A stretch of 64,000 nt of DNA, taken from assembly GCA_003864495.1 (NCBI GenBank), contig ML133499.1:2542001-2606000 (forward strand), written 5' to 3'. The translations under genes and the position numbers were made by a program. This document shows positions 32,285 through 42,344 of this stretch, in pieces. Numbering within the stretch: the first letter of the stretch is position 1; each line of letters begins with the position of its first letter. Below the pieces are notes generated by a model. That model worked only from the letters and a program-made list of their open reading frames with translations. It was not told the origin of the DNA and did no database searches. This DNA is from Nemopilema nomurai. Taxonomy: Eukaryota; Cnidaria; Scyphozoa; Rhizostomeae; Rhizostomatidae.

Positions 32285-34921
32285 ATGTCTGGTCCGCCAA
32301 AGAAATCAAGAACTCTTGAATCATTCTTCTCAAAAAGTAGCCGCACCAGTTCAGTTGGAGATAACCCTGAAATCTCTAAAACATGTGAAACTACCACTTG
32401 CCAAGAATTTGAATCAAAATCTACTGGTGAAGAATTCGACACACAAAGCCAAGTTGCGGTAGTCCAGGATTGTCCTGAAGAGGAAACACACCCAGACCTC
32501 TGTTGTATGGCGACACAAGTAAATGTTGCAATATCTGATAGATATGACATTGGTAGAGCTATAATGAAAACAAAACGAGGAGAACAGCTGACAGATAACG
32601 AAAGGGAAGCATATTTATCGAAGAGGTGGGTGCCGCAGAGAAGGGATGAATATCCATTTTCTGAAAAGAAAAAACCAAAGAATCAGCTCATGGTTGGTAT
32701 GTCCTCGACAACGAAGCGTTTTCTGGGTGAAAATCACTTGAAAACCTTCCCCTGGCTAGCTGTCAGCAGAGAGCCAAAATGTTGCGGTGCTTGGTGTGTT
32801 TATTGCGTTTTATTCAAGACGTGCGAGAGTGGAGGTGGAAGAGGTGCACAATACGGAGGTGGAGCAGGCCAGTCAATGGGCAAACTTGTTAACAAGCCTC
32901 TTGTAAACTTTTCAGACTTGACAGGGAAAAATGGAGCCCTCACAAGTCACCAAGAAACATCTTTTCATAGGACATGTGCCATAAAGTACACGGAGTTCTT
33001 GAGCCGTGCAACACCTGGGAGTGAGAAGGACGTTCGATCAATAATGAACATTGAAAGGCAGAAAGAGATTGAAAGAAACAGGACTGCGCTGGTTCCCATC
33101 ATCGACACCCTTCTAACATGCGCCAGGCAAAATATTGCGCTTAGAGGCCATCTTGATGATGGACCAGTAGATTCAACTGGGATGGAACCCAAGCACAATG
33201 ATGGAAACTTCAGGGCATTGCTGCGATTGAGAGTACGGGGAGGAGATACAAACTTGAAAGATCACTTGAAATCTTGCAAACGCAATGCTTCTTTGGTAAG
33301 CAAAACGATACAAAACGAGCTAATTGCCTGTGCAGGAAATATTATCAAAGAGGACATAGTAAGAGATGTAAAAAATGCAAAATTCTGGACAATAATGGCC
33401 GACGAAACCCAAGATTGTGCGAAACGAGAACAGTTGGTCATTGCAATTCGTTACGTTGACACAAAAAATGTGCCAAAAATTATCAAAGAAGAACCGGTCG
33501 CAATTTTAGACCTGATTGCAGACATAAAAAGCAGTGACCAATCAGATGAAACAGAGCACAATGAAATTAAGCTATGTGGCAAGGCAATAGGGGAGACTCT
33601 ACTCCGCCATATAAGTCAGCTTGGGTTGGATTTGCAGTACCTCGTTGGTCAAGGATATGATGGTGCTGCATCGATGTCCAGTGAGCGAGTTGGTGTTTGC
33701 TCCTTTATCAAATCTGCTGCGCCACTCGCTGACTACTTCCACTGCTGCATGCACGCGCTAAATCTAAGTTGTTCTCGAGCCGCAAAGATACCAGCAATCA
33801 GACATTGCATGGATGACATCAAAGATATCAACAATTTCTTCAAGCATGCGAAAAGAAACAGCTATTTGCAAGCAGTCATAGCACGAGAATCAATTGAAGA
33901 GCTTCAGCGACGGCAGTTGGTGACCCTCTGTGAAACAAGATTTGTCGAAAGACATGAATCAGTTTTGGTTGCACGACAGCTTTTGCCTTACATCGTTGTG
34001 TGCTTGGAGGAAATGCTCGCTTGGGACTCATTAGATACAAGAAAAGATGCCAGGAGATTGTTAAAAAGTTTGCAAGACCCTCAGTTCCTTGTAGCGCTAG
34101 TATTGGCCGAGAAAGTGTCTGCTGTACTTCGCCCAGTGTCCCGTTCTTTGCAACAAATTGGTAGCGATCTTGTGAAAGCAATGTCGACGATTTCTGCGAC
34201 ACAGTCAAAGCTTTACACGTGGCGTAAAGGTGAAGAAAATGAGTTTGCTTCGATGTTTGAAGAGGCAATGCTTCTTGGCGAAAATATTGGAGTGACCAGA
34301 GAAGAGATGCACGCAATTCCTCGAGCAGTCAGTCAATCCAGGTTCAGATCAAATGCAGGTGAAGCCAATCAAAAACCCATTGATTATTATCGTATCAATG
34401 TGTTTTTACCTCTTCTTGATGAAGTGGCTGGAGATATGAAAGCAAGATTTGGTCCCCATCAGCAGAAGATTGCGACGCTTACAAGAATTCTGCCTTGTTT
34501 CGTCAAAGAATCAACTTGGCAAGATATTTTGCCTGCAGCACTAAAATACGGAGTCTTTTTAGACCCCTTGTCCATTGTTGAAGGAGAGTATGAAATTTGG
34601 AAGCAGCAATGGCTGTCACGTGGAACAAGTACAGTAGCAAATACCGCTATCGGCGCTTTAGGCGACTGCCAAGGTGATGTATTTCCTAATTTGCATACAT
34701 TACTCAACATTCTCACTGTGCTACCGGTGACAACAGCAGAACCCAAACGACTATTTTCTAAACTGAATAGTACCCTGACAGCAATTCGGTCAACAATGTC
34801 TGAGGAGAGATTAGAATCCCTACTTCTTCTGCAAGTTCACCGTGACAGAACACCAACGAGCGATAAACTCATTGACTCATTCGCAGCATTAAAATCAAGA
34901 CGAATCCCATTAAAGCTGTAA
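32285..34921 (+). CDS. hAT transposase, intact, about 878 aa
   Basis: Chosen ATG at 32285 (MSGPPKKSRTLESFFSK). The longer reading upstream starts from a non-ATG codon. Single exon with no stop. Residues about 105-240 form a TTF-type zinc finger (KRWVPQRRDEYPF, CCGAWCVYCVLF, TSHQETSFH). The RNase H-like core has IMADETQDCAKREQ (first Asp), GQGYDGAASMSSERVG (second Asp) and the CxxH in HCCMHALNLS. ETRFVERHESV takes the place of the usual TRW. The C-terminus has LNILTVLPVTTAEPKRLFSKL, the dimerisation region. It is the ZMYM1-like hAT group. It cuts and pastes DNA using the element's TIRs; activity is inferred, not shown. Confidence 0.92.
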   Translation: MSGPPKKSRTLESFFSKSSRTSSVGDNPEISKTCETTTCQEFESKSTGEEFDTQSQVAVVQDCPEEETHPDLCCMATQVNVAISDRYDIGRAIMKTKRGEQLTDNEREAYLSKRWVPQRRDEYPFSEKKKPKNQLMVGMSSTTKRFLGENHLKTFPWLAVSREPKCCGAWCVYCVLFKTCESGGGRGAQYGGGAGQSMGKLVNKPLVNFSDLTGKNGALTSHQETSFHRTCAIKYTEFLSRATPGSEKDVRSIMNIERQKEIERNRTALVPIIDTLLTCARQNIALRGHLDDGPVDSTGMEPKHNDGNFRALLRLRVRGGDTNLKDHLKSCKRNASLVSKTIQNELIACAGNIIKEDIVRDVKNAKFWTIMADETQDCAKREQLVIAIRYVDTKNVPKIIKEEPVAILDLIADIKSSDQSDETEHNEIKLCGKAIGETLLRHISQLGLDLQYLVGQGYDGAASMSSERVGVCSFIKSAAPLADYFHCCMHALNLSCSRAAKIPAIRHCMDDIKDINNFFKHAKRNSYLQAVIARESIEELQRRQLVTLCETRFVERHESVLVARQLLPYIVVCLEEMLAWDSLDTRKDARRLLKSLQDPQFLVALVLAEKVSAVLRPVSRSLQQIGSDLVKAMSTISATQSKLYTWRKGEENEFASMFEEAMLLGENIGVTREEMHAIPRAVSQSRFRSNAGEANQKPIDYYRINVFLPLLDEVAGDMKARFGPHQQKIATLTRILPCFVKESTWQDILPAALKYGVFLDPLSIVEGEYEIWKQQWLSRGTSTVANTAIGALGDCQGDVFPNLHTLLNILTVLPVTTAEPKRLFSKLNSTLTAIRSTMSEERLESLLLLQVHRDRTPTSDKLIDSFAALKSRRIPLKL

Positions 34922-35324
34922 GTAGTTAAAAGATGGACAAAATGACGTTGCTATTATATCGCAATACTCAACATTGAAACACACCACTTCTCGCGCAAAA
35001 TGAGCTCGCATGTAGCTTTTCGTTTCAAAGGCAAAATCTCCGATAACGTTTTTGCTACGATATAGCTACTTCCTTTTCAAATTCTTTTCTGAATATATTG
35101 ACATCAGTTGGGATCACTGATTTCCACAAAATTACTCAATCAAAGCTCTCATGTTTCTATGCTCGCAGTTAGTGTTCTCATGTAATGTAATGAGTAATTT
35201 TGTTTTGTTAGTTATATAAACAACTAGTTTCTTGTTATGCAAAAACTTTTACCTTATCAATTTACATGTTTAGTTAATGTATTTACTGTCTTTTCATTCA
35301 AAGTTTCTCGTTGTCGAATCGTTT

Positions 35325-35356
35325 GGGGGGGGGGCCATGGCCCCCCCGGCCCCCCT
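35325..35356. repeat. G/C-rich palindrome near the hAT right end
   Basis: A run of ten G, CCATGG, then C-rich sequence; 35328-35347 is a perfect 20-nt palindrome. A weaker GGGGAGGGCCAT occurs at the matching distance from the left end. Confidence 0.7.
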
Positions 35357-35371
35357 GTAGATCCGCCAATG

Positions 35372-35861
35372 TTGCTGACGCTATTGATTTTTGCAGAAAT
35401 GTTCTCAAAATGAAGCAATTTGCAGTTTCAGAGGCCACCTTTATTTTCATCACTTGTTTGATGAGCTCAATTCAAGAAACCCTTTTGCAAAAGGCTACAA
35501 GTCGACTCTTTGTGTTACAAACAAAAGTACATGGGGCGGATTTCTTGATATGACCTTTGAATATATACTTGGCTTGAAGGATGCATCTGGGCAAAAATGT
35601 ACAGGACACGCAGGAAAACTGGTTTTGTTGTTTTTTAGTGGCAATTGAAAACACTAAAGGACTTTTTCATTATTTAGTTGAGTCTGAAAGGCTCCAATGA
35701 AATATTTGCTTATGCATCAGTTCAGCCAAGATCATCTGAAGCTGTTCTTTGAGAGCCATTCGATCTGCAGGCGGATTAAACAATAATCCTAAAGCTCAGC
35801 AATTTACAGCAGCTTATAAACGACTTATTATGCGCAGCAGTATTAAAGGTAGCCAAGGGAA
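35372..35861 (+). pseudogene. P-element transposase, block 2
   Basis: Continues block 1: AIDFCRNVLKMKQFAVSEAT, FDELNSRNPFAKGYKSTLCV, TFEYILGLKDASGQK, then after frame breaks LRAIRSAGGLNNNPKAQQFT and RSSIKGSQGN, where the ISL2EU element begins. SAGG-NNNP-AQQF-AAYKRL is a hallmark of the C-terminal half of THAP9/P transposases. Confidence 0.8.
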
Positions 35862-35916
35862 TAGACCCCTTTCACATTGCATCGACTTAAAATCCAAAAC
35901 AAGGCTAGAGTTGTTT
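35862..35916 (+). repeat. Left TIR of ISL2EU element
   Basis: 55 bp, complementary to 39754-39808 with a single A/G difference. The first two bases TA may be element or target. Confidence 0.92.
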
Positions 35917-36000
35917 GAACGCGAACTCGCTTACTGAAGGCATCATAAACATTCGTATCTTGAGATTTATTAGTTGTTTCTTGCGGTTTGATTTGTTAAA

Positions 36001-37515
36001 AATGGATCAGTCTACAAGTACGAATGAGTCGAACCAGCAAGTAAAGAAAAGAGCTTCTTTAGGAAAGCAGTGTGCAGCGTTTGGTTGCTAAAATTTCTTT
36101 TATTCTACTGACGGATCCCCGACTGGCCTACGCTTCTTCGAGTTTCTTCAAAAATACCCAGAAAAACGTCAGTGGTGTAACTTTATAATGCGAGTTGATG
36201 GCCTGGATGGGTTCAAAGTTACTGCATCGACTTATCTGTGCCATGAACACTTTACAGATTCAGACATAAAGAAGAATCCTCAACGCTGGAAGTTACGAAG
36301 TGGTGCCTTGCCTTCACTCAAATTGCATGAAGGAAACCGCTTGGCCTTTTCTACGAAAACAACTTGAAAAGGTCCAACGGATCGCAGCTCCCTTATTTTG
36401 AATCTGTAAGTGATGTCTTGGATTCAATGGATAACACTGTTTCGACACAAACAAATCTCTCGTTTATTGACAGGCCTATTTTCCTTGAAAATCCTGGCCA
36501 TGGCAGTTTCCTAACAGTCGAGCACGGATATTCCCAAGGCAACCAGTATGATGTAGAGTTGATTGAATTCGTCAATCTCAAAGAGAAAGTTGAGGAACTC
36601 TCTCAAAAAGTTGCTGAATTAAATGATCAACTATCTTCTGCAAAGAAAGTCTTTTTTCTGTTCAAAAGTTGCAAGATGATGATTCAGCAGTGAAGTTTTA
36701 CACCGGTTTTCCCTCATATCAAGCTGTTTTTGAATATTTAAAGCCAAAGCTTGAAAACATGTCTTATTGGCGAGGAACAAAGTCTACCAATATCTCCACA
36801 GACCAAGAGCAAGAACAGAATCTGACTTAAAAAAAATGAGTACCAAAAAGAAGGTTGTCACAGTTAGGTTAATTTATCTTTGTCCTGATGCGCTTGAAAG
36901 TTGGATTGTTTCTCGGTGATCTTTCTGACAGATTTGGTATCTCTGTTGATCATGCCTCAAAAATTTTTACATCTTGGATTAACTTTCTCTTCCATGAATA
37001 ACCACTTTTGTTTCCCTATCCGTCAAAGGATCTAGTTGCGAGTATGCTGCCAGCTGAATTTAAAAGTTACCCTTCAACAAGAATTATCCTTGACTGTACA
37101 GAAATACATATTGAAGTCCCCTCCTCCTTAAGATCACAGTCTCAAACATGGTCAGAATACAAACATCATAATACATGGAAAGCTCCTACCTTTATATCAA
37201 AGCTCTGGTCGTGTTTCTGACAAAGAATTAACATCTTCTCCTGGTCTTCTTTCTCTTTTGGAACCAGGTGACAATGTAATGGCAGACAGAGATTTTGATA
37301 TCGCCAATATATTACCACCATTCCTCCTTTCAAAGGCTCACGTGACCAGTTAACACCTGCAGAATCAGAAGAAACAGCCAAGATTGCCGCTGTGAGAATT
37401 CATGTAGAGAGAGCTATTGGGAGGGTCAAGTACTATCACATTTTAGATGGTGTATTGCCACTAAGTCTTGCTCCTGTCGCAAACCAAATTTTCACAGTCT
37501 GCTGCCTTTAAAAGT
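36001..37515 (+). pseudogene. THAP-domain DDE transposase of ISL2EU
   Basis: The start near 36002 (MDQSTSTNES) leads into a THAP finger: CAAFGC, an in-frame TAA at about 36090, then FFEFLQKYPEKRQWCNFI, YLCHEHF and SGALPSL. A coiled coil follows (LKEKVEELSQKVAELNDQL, 36364-36693). A helix-turn-helix segment (LSDRFGISVDHASKIF) precedes the DDE core: IILDCTEIHIE (Asp), VMADRDFDI (Asp), RIHVERAIGR (Glu). A small deletion between HNTWK and GRVSDK and several shifts inactivate it. It would mobilise elements with the TAGACC ends. Confidence 0.8.
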
Positions 37516-37639
37516 ACTGAAAATATCATACAAAGACATAGATGAAAATAGGTATTATACATTATCAACATTGGGTAAATGACATTGTAATCCCCCTTTT
37601 TAGGCATTAACTACAATTTGTCACGTCTATTGTTGTCCT

Positions 37640-38035
37640 ATTGCCATTATTGTAGTTCATAGCAGAAAAGCCCTTGTCATCCTTTCAAAACTGTGCATTC
37701 AAGCTGATTCCATCTTGGATCTTAAAGTCTTTACATTTCAACGAGAAGCCTTTTAGTCCAGTTCTTTGTTGCAAAATTATTGTTCTTATTGCCATTATTG
37801 TAGTTCATAGCAGAAAAGCCCTTGCCATCCTTTCAATGCTGTGCATTCAAGCTGATTTCATCTTGGATCTTTAAGTCTTTACATTTCAACGAGAAGCCTT
37901 TTAGTTTAAGTTCTTTGTTGCCAAATTATTGTTCTTATTGCCATTATTGTAGTTCATAGCAGAAAAGCCCTTGCCATCCTTTCAATGCTGTGCATTCAAG
38001 CTGATTTCATCTTGGATCTTTAAGTCTTTGTTTTT
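37640..38035. repeat. Tandem repeat, period about 149 bp, 2.7 copies
   Basis: Units start at about 37640, 37788 and 37937 with ATTGCCATTATTGTAGTTCA. The third is partial. They lie between the convergent 3' ends of the ISL2EU transposase and YqaJ genes. Confidence 0.85.
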
Positions 38036-38082
38036 CAGTGAGATAACTTTCAGTGAGATGTTCATTGTACTTAATATCTTAA

Positions 38083-39660
38083 TTAAGAGATGGAATGTAA
38101 ATATGATTTACATTTGTATTTAACTGCCTTTTTTCTCTTTGAAGACTTTAGGGAATTTTCCCAACCACCATGTAAGTATAATTTTAAGCCTCGCTTAACA
38201 CGCCTTGTAAAGTACTCAGGCAAGACAGCTCTACAATAAAAGAATTTCAATTGTGGTAGGCAAGAACTTATAAACTGTTCATCATAAAAGATTGAATGGA
38301 CAAATAAGGGCTCTTGATCTCCAAACCAAACAACAAGGTCCGTTTTCTTCAATCCTGAACAGAACATTTGGGCTTGAATTTGATAATCATAAGGTTGGCT
38401 TTTCTTCGACTGAATATCTTTCTTTTTTGTTAAAAAAATTTATTGTCATCCAAAGCTTCAGCAAGTGTTGAATTGTACTTAGCGAAAGGACATTTGATCT
38501 CAAGGCCCCAAGAATTTCTTTAAATTTCACAATTCCATCCAAAGAAGCAGCAAGGTAAGGAATAGATTTGCACACAGTTAAGCCAGGCTCATCGATGATC
38601 AATGCATCATAGCCGTCTTGAATCATCTTCGCTCTGTATAATGAACGCACATGTGACTCATAAAGTTTGCCATGGTCTGTGCTGGCAGAAGAAAAGGAGG
38701 AATAGTACATGGATTTCAGCTTTAAAGATGGCTCCACTGAGTTGACAATAGCAGAGTAAAAGTTTGAGGCTGTAACACGGTACAATCTGTAGGACTGCCA
38801 GTGTTCATTTGCTGCTTGACCAAGATTAATACGTTCAATTCTCTGGACTTCATCATTACTAATGTAGAGATTTGAGAAACAATAATAATCCATCATCTCT
38901 TTGAAATTGTTGCAAGAAATATCATATGCATCACTAAAAGGTTAAGAGTCTTGGAAATCAGTTAGCAAAACAGAAGAATTAGCAAATGGTGAGTTTAGAG
39001 AAGGAACAGTTTCAGTGATAATTGATTGCTCGTTTGGTGAATGTGATTTTTCAAGAGAATGAAATGCAAAGAAACAGCTATTAGATAAGCAGAATGCAAG
39101 CTTTGATTGTAACTCTTGAATGCTTTTCTCGTTGACTTGACGGTCTGTAGGACTTCTAGGATCATAGCAAAGATACTTTGGCTGATTAGATTTGTCATTA
39201 TCTTTGCCAAATCTTATTCTTTTTATAACTGTTTCATCAATTGAGACAGGAGAGACTGCAACAAAAGAGGTTGAAACATTCCATGCAGATAATCTGGAAG
39301 TGCATGATAGAGGCTCTGGGCAGTCTTGATAACCTTTTCTGTTGAAATCCTCTAAGGCAAAAAGAACACCTCCGACATGATTGCAGTTATCAAAACCACC
39401 CAGGCCTGCACCAGCAGGGCAAGTACAAGCTGCACAGCAAACATCTCCAGAAGTATTTGAAAGGATGACAAGGACCTTGTACAATGTATTCTTCATAGAA
39501 GCTTTCATGCGGACATCAAAAAAAGTGTAATTATTATCCCTTGCAACTGAGAAATGCTTAATGTAGCCTTCAAAAAGGCATCTGAGAATCGAGAAATCTT
39601 CAATGCAGGAAACCGCCTTCCCCTCAGGTAACAATGAAATAAATTGATCCATATGTTTAA
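38083..39660 (-). pseudogene. SWIM-YqaJ accessory gene of ISL2EU, SAP region deleted
   Basis: Paralogue of the intact gene at 246-2126. It begins MDQFISLLPEGKAVSCIEDF and then jumps to FEGYIKHFSVARDN, so about 100 residues including the SAP helices are missing. The SWIM finger is kept (CAACTCPAGAGLGGFDNCNH). The YqaJ part is in two further frames: RVTASNFYSAIVNSVEPSLK and AASLDGI with the catalytic Asp, a shift at the ExK position near 38510, and the end PQLKFFYCRAVLPEYFTRRV. At least two frameshifts, so inactive. Confidence 0.85.
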
Positions 39661-39753
39661 TACGAAAATCGATGGAAATCTTTTTCAAAACGGCGATAAT
39701 ATATCTCAAAGACGTATAGATGCAGAGAGGTTGATCTCTGATGTTCGGCACCG

Positions 39754-39808
39754 AAACAACTCTAGCCTCGTTTTGGATTTTAAGTCGATGCAATGTGAAA
39801 GGGGTCTA
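39754..39808 (-). repeat. Right TIR of ISL2EU element
   Basis: 55 bp, ends GGGGTCTA. See the left copy. Confidence 0.92.
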
Positions 39809-40030
39809 CTGTATAAAGCAGGATGCAACAGAAGTTCTTTATGTTGTTGATGATTCCTATAATGATGACGATAATGTATCATTGAAAAATGCAGCATTGA
39901 TCAGATAGTATGACCTTTATGAAAGAAACCAACTCAATCTAAGCATGATTAACATGATTCACCCAATTTTGCAAACCTTTCTAAATACAAAGAAGCTGCT
40001 CTATCATATATAGCTGCAATACCGGCCAAA
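39809..40030 (+). pseudogene. P-element transposase, block 3
   Basis: Resumes after the ISL2EU element with KQDATEVLYVVDDSYNDD, SLKNAALIR, a stop, YDLYERNQLN, then LSKYKEAALSYIA, a C-terminal motif of P-type transposases. The frame matches block 2 if the junction is GGGAA directly to CTGTATAAAG. Confidence 0.7.
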
Positions 40031-40221
40031 AGTCCTTGGAACACCTCAGTATTTTCTCTGATTTTTGCATTTTTCATTCTTTGACATGCCACTAGTTTTC
40101 TAGTCCCCCTCCTCCTCCCTAAAACAATGTTGGTAACAACGTATAGCATCCAGTCAATCTGGGGTTTGGTGTTTGGTGTAAAATGGACGCTTCGTTTAGC
40201 AGCAGAACAACATTGTTCGTA

Positions 40222-40300
40222 GGGGGGGAAGGATGAGTGAACGTGAGTCAAAGAATTGTCGTAAATGTGCCAAAAATTTTGGCAGGCATTGTCTGAATTT
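40222..40300 (+). repeat. Dispersed exon-like repeat, copy 1
   Basis: Preceded by a G run, ATG AGT GAA CGT reads MSERESKNCRKCAKNFGRHC. The same segment occurs at 53138-53200 (MSEREPKSCHKCANNFGRHC). A CxxC-like Cys motif is encoded in both. Probably the 5' exon of an unidentified repeat family. Confidence 0.5.
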
Positions 40301-40679
40301 TGTTTCGAAAGGTAGTACTTCTGGAAAAATAAAGGCTATTTGACATGGGGTTTTCGATGGCGCTGATTGCATTTCCGGCAAGAAATATTTAATTTCTTCA
40401 GTCCAAGCAGGGGTTTCAGGGGTTGGGACTAATTTGTGCTTGTCTTTACACCTCGCAATGCAACAAATAGCACTTCATGCTCATGGCATTTCTTTCATAT
40501 TTTAAACTTGTAAAATTGTTGACCAATCAGAAATCGCCCAATTATAATAGCTTTGATATGGAAAGGCATCATTTCAAAGAAACACCTTTATTGTCAAGTA
40601 CTGGAGTCTAGACCCAAGTACTGGAGTCTGGACCCTAACGGACATATTACTCATTACCTTTTGTAATGGGTAATGACCC

Positions 40680-40985
40680 AGGGCAAAACAGAAGAATAGC
40701 CAAATATATGTTGAATGAAATTGGTGCAGATGTCGTAAAAACTACCAAGATCACCAGGTTTGAACCCAATAGAAAATGTATTTCATAACGTAAAACGACA
40801 GATGACTTAACGCTCAAGGAAAGGATAGAGAAGGAGCATTTCATCAACTTCAGAAGGAGACTACTAAAGACACTCGGCAATGTCAGTACTTCTGTCATTG
40901 ATTCAGCTATAAAACCCATGCACAAGCAGACTGAACAACGGAGGACACAGAACAAAGTATTAGACAGATTTTATAATGCTTAAAA
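40680..40985 (+). pseudogene. Tc1/mariner-like transposase C-terminal fragment
   Basis: LPRSPGLNPIENVFHNVKRQ matches the conserved catalytic block near the third acidic residue of Tc1/mariner/IS630 transposases. In another frame it is followed by RIEKEHFINFRRRLLKTLGN and NKVLDRFYNA, a typical C-terminus. A tandem 20-bp duplication lies just before it (40599-40635). Upstream parts not found. Confidence 0.6.
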
Positions 40986-42344
40986 CTAACTGATGGCTTG
41001 CAACGAACGCTAAACAAGAAAGTAGATTAATAGAATCGTTCTATGATGCTGCTCCTCCGCACCGACAGCCATTTGACTAAAGAAATATTTAATTTTTCCT
41101 ACTTATTCATTAATTTCTCATGCACACAATACTTCCTCTCATCAAATAATTTTTTTAAATTTACCTAAATTTGTCATTTGTAGAGCTTATCTTTAACTAA
41201 AAGACTGCCTCTTTGCGAATTAGCAAAGGTGTGAGTTGAAAAATGTCTGTTCTCCACAATTTACCCCACGCTTTACCATTTGTAAAATGCTTATTACTTT
41301 AACGTTCACTTGGGAAAACTAAACTTTCTTGGCAAGAGGTGGTGCAATGCTTGAATGAGAAACGAGAAAATCGAGAAATGGTCCACTGCTTACCCTTTTT
41401 ACAATTCAAATTTGATGTCTTCGGAGGCGTTCTCATTTTCAACAGTTTATCCTACAGTTCCGTAAATTTCTTCCCTTAAAGTGAAGACATTCTAAAGAAG
41501 CCTTGATCTCTGGGTAGGTTTCATAAAAGCACCAGTTCCATAAAAAAATGGGAACAAATAGTTTACATGCTGATGAATAAATGGGGACAAAGTGCCACGG
41601 TTTACCATACTGTTAACCATTCGGACGACCATTCGGGGATGCATTGCAGCAGAAGAATGTGCTCGAAACATTGCCACTGCCTAGGGGGTCTTTGTACAGT
41701 GGATGCCGTTATTGAAGACAATAGGTATCTAGTAACGTAGACCAAACATAAACAATGCATGCGACCATTTATGACAGTCAATGTCACTGTCGCTCCAAAG
41801 CAGTTTTGGCAAAACATTGCCCGAAGGAAGGAACACATTTCTAAAGACTGATACCCCAACTTTAAATCTCTGTAGCGAACCACCATTGCTTCTGTCTCCC
41901 TATCATCTCGTATGGAACATTTGATGAAGGAGTTTGGTGCTTTCATGATAGCGAGGACAGAAATGTTGATGGAAAGCTCAATATTCTAGCTGTAAGAGGT
42001 TTTAAGGGCAGAAAAGCAAACAACAACAACGTCCTAGAGGGGTAGCATGTCGCTCCATGGGAGACACTGGCGGCTGCAAAGACTGCAGAACTGCTATTAG
42101 TAACAAGAACAGGGGTGCGGGGCCAAGCCCTCTACTTTGCTGGAGAATGGGGGATATCAAAGTAACTGGATATGAATTTAAGATTCAATAATCTTCTAAT
42201 TTTTCCGCCGTTAAAGTGACTTAATTCACAATTAGTTATAGGAAAATAACGAATCGACAAACACAGACAAAGGGAAATCTTTGCAAATTTTTTAATTTCT
42301 AAGTAAAAGAAGATTTGAAATAAAATATTTGCAAGAAAAGCGTT
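40986..42344. other. No gene recognised
   Basis: ORFs at 41492-41946 on the minus strand lack recognisable motifs. A CAGGGGTGCGG sequence at 42110 looks like a hAT terminus but has no confirmed partner. Confidence 0.3.

Larger units (their letters stand above)
31352..35371 (+). mobile_element. hAT transposon with intact transposase, inserted in the P element
   Basis: Termini CAGGGGCGGATCCA (31352) and the complement TAGATCCGCCAATG (ending 35371). Perfect 8-bp target duplication TTGCTGAC at 31344-31351 and 35372-35379. Removing the element and one copy restores the host P-element frame (SVAD then AIDFCRN). With a long uninterrupted transposase and an unmutated duplication this is the youngest-looking insertion in the window. 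The right terminal triplet differs from the left (CAT versus CAG on the inward strand), which could affect activity. Confidence 0.93.
35862..39808. mobile_element. ISL2EU transposon
   Basis: 55-bp terminal inverted repeats (35862-35916 and 39754-39808), starting TAGACCCCTTTCAC, with one mismatch. It holds a plus-strand THAP-DDE transposase and a convergent minus-strand SWIM-YqaJ gene. I recall that pairing of THAP transposase with YqaJ protein, together with TA at the ends, as the ISL2EU superfamily; that memory could not be checked here. Both genes are broken. Inserted in the P-element relic. About 3.95 kb. Confidence 0.88.

Noticed and set aside
33876..34316. 146-aa minus-strand ORF
   Set aside because: Antisense shadow of the intact hAT transposase, no motifs of its own.
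37640..38035. Regular repeats as a CRISPR-like array
   Set aside because: The units are contiguous 149-bp tandem copies without distinct short repeats and unique spacers, in a eukaryotic transposon.
41602..41946. 114-aa minus-strand ORF
   Set aside because: No recognisable domain and no splice or terminal-repeat context; cannot be supported as a gene.
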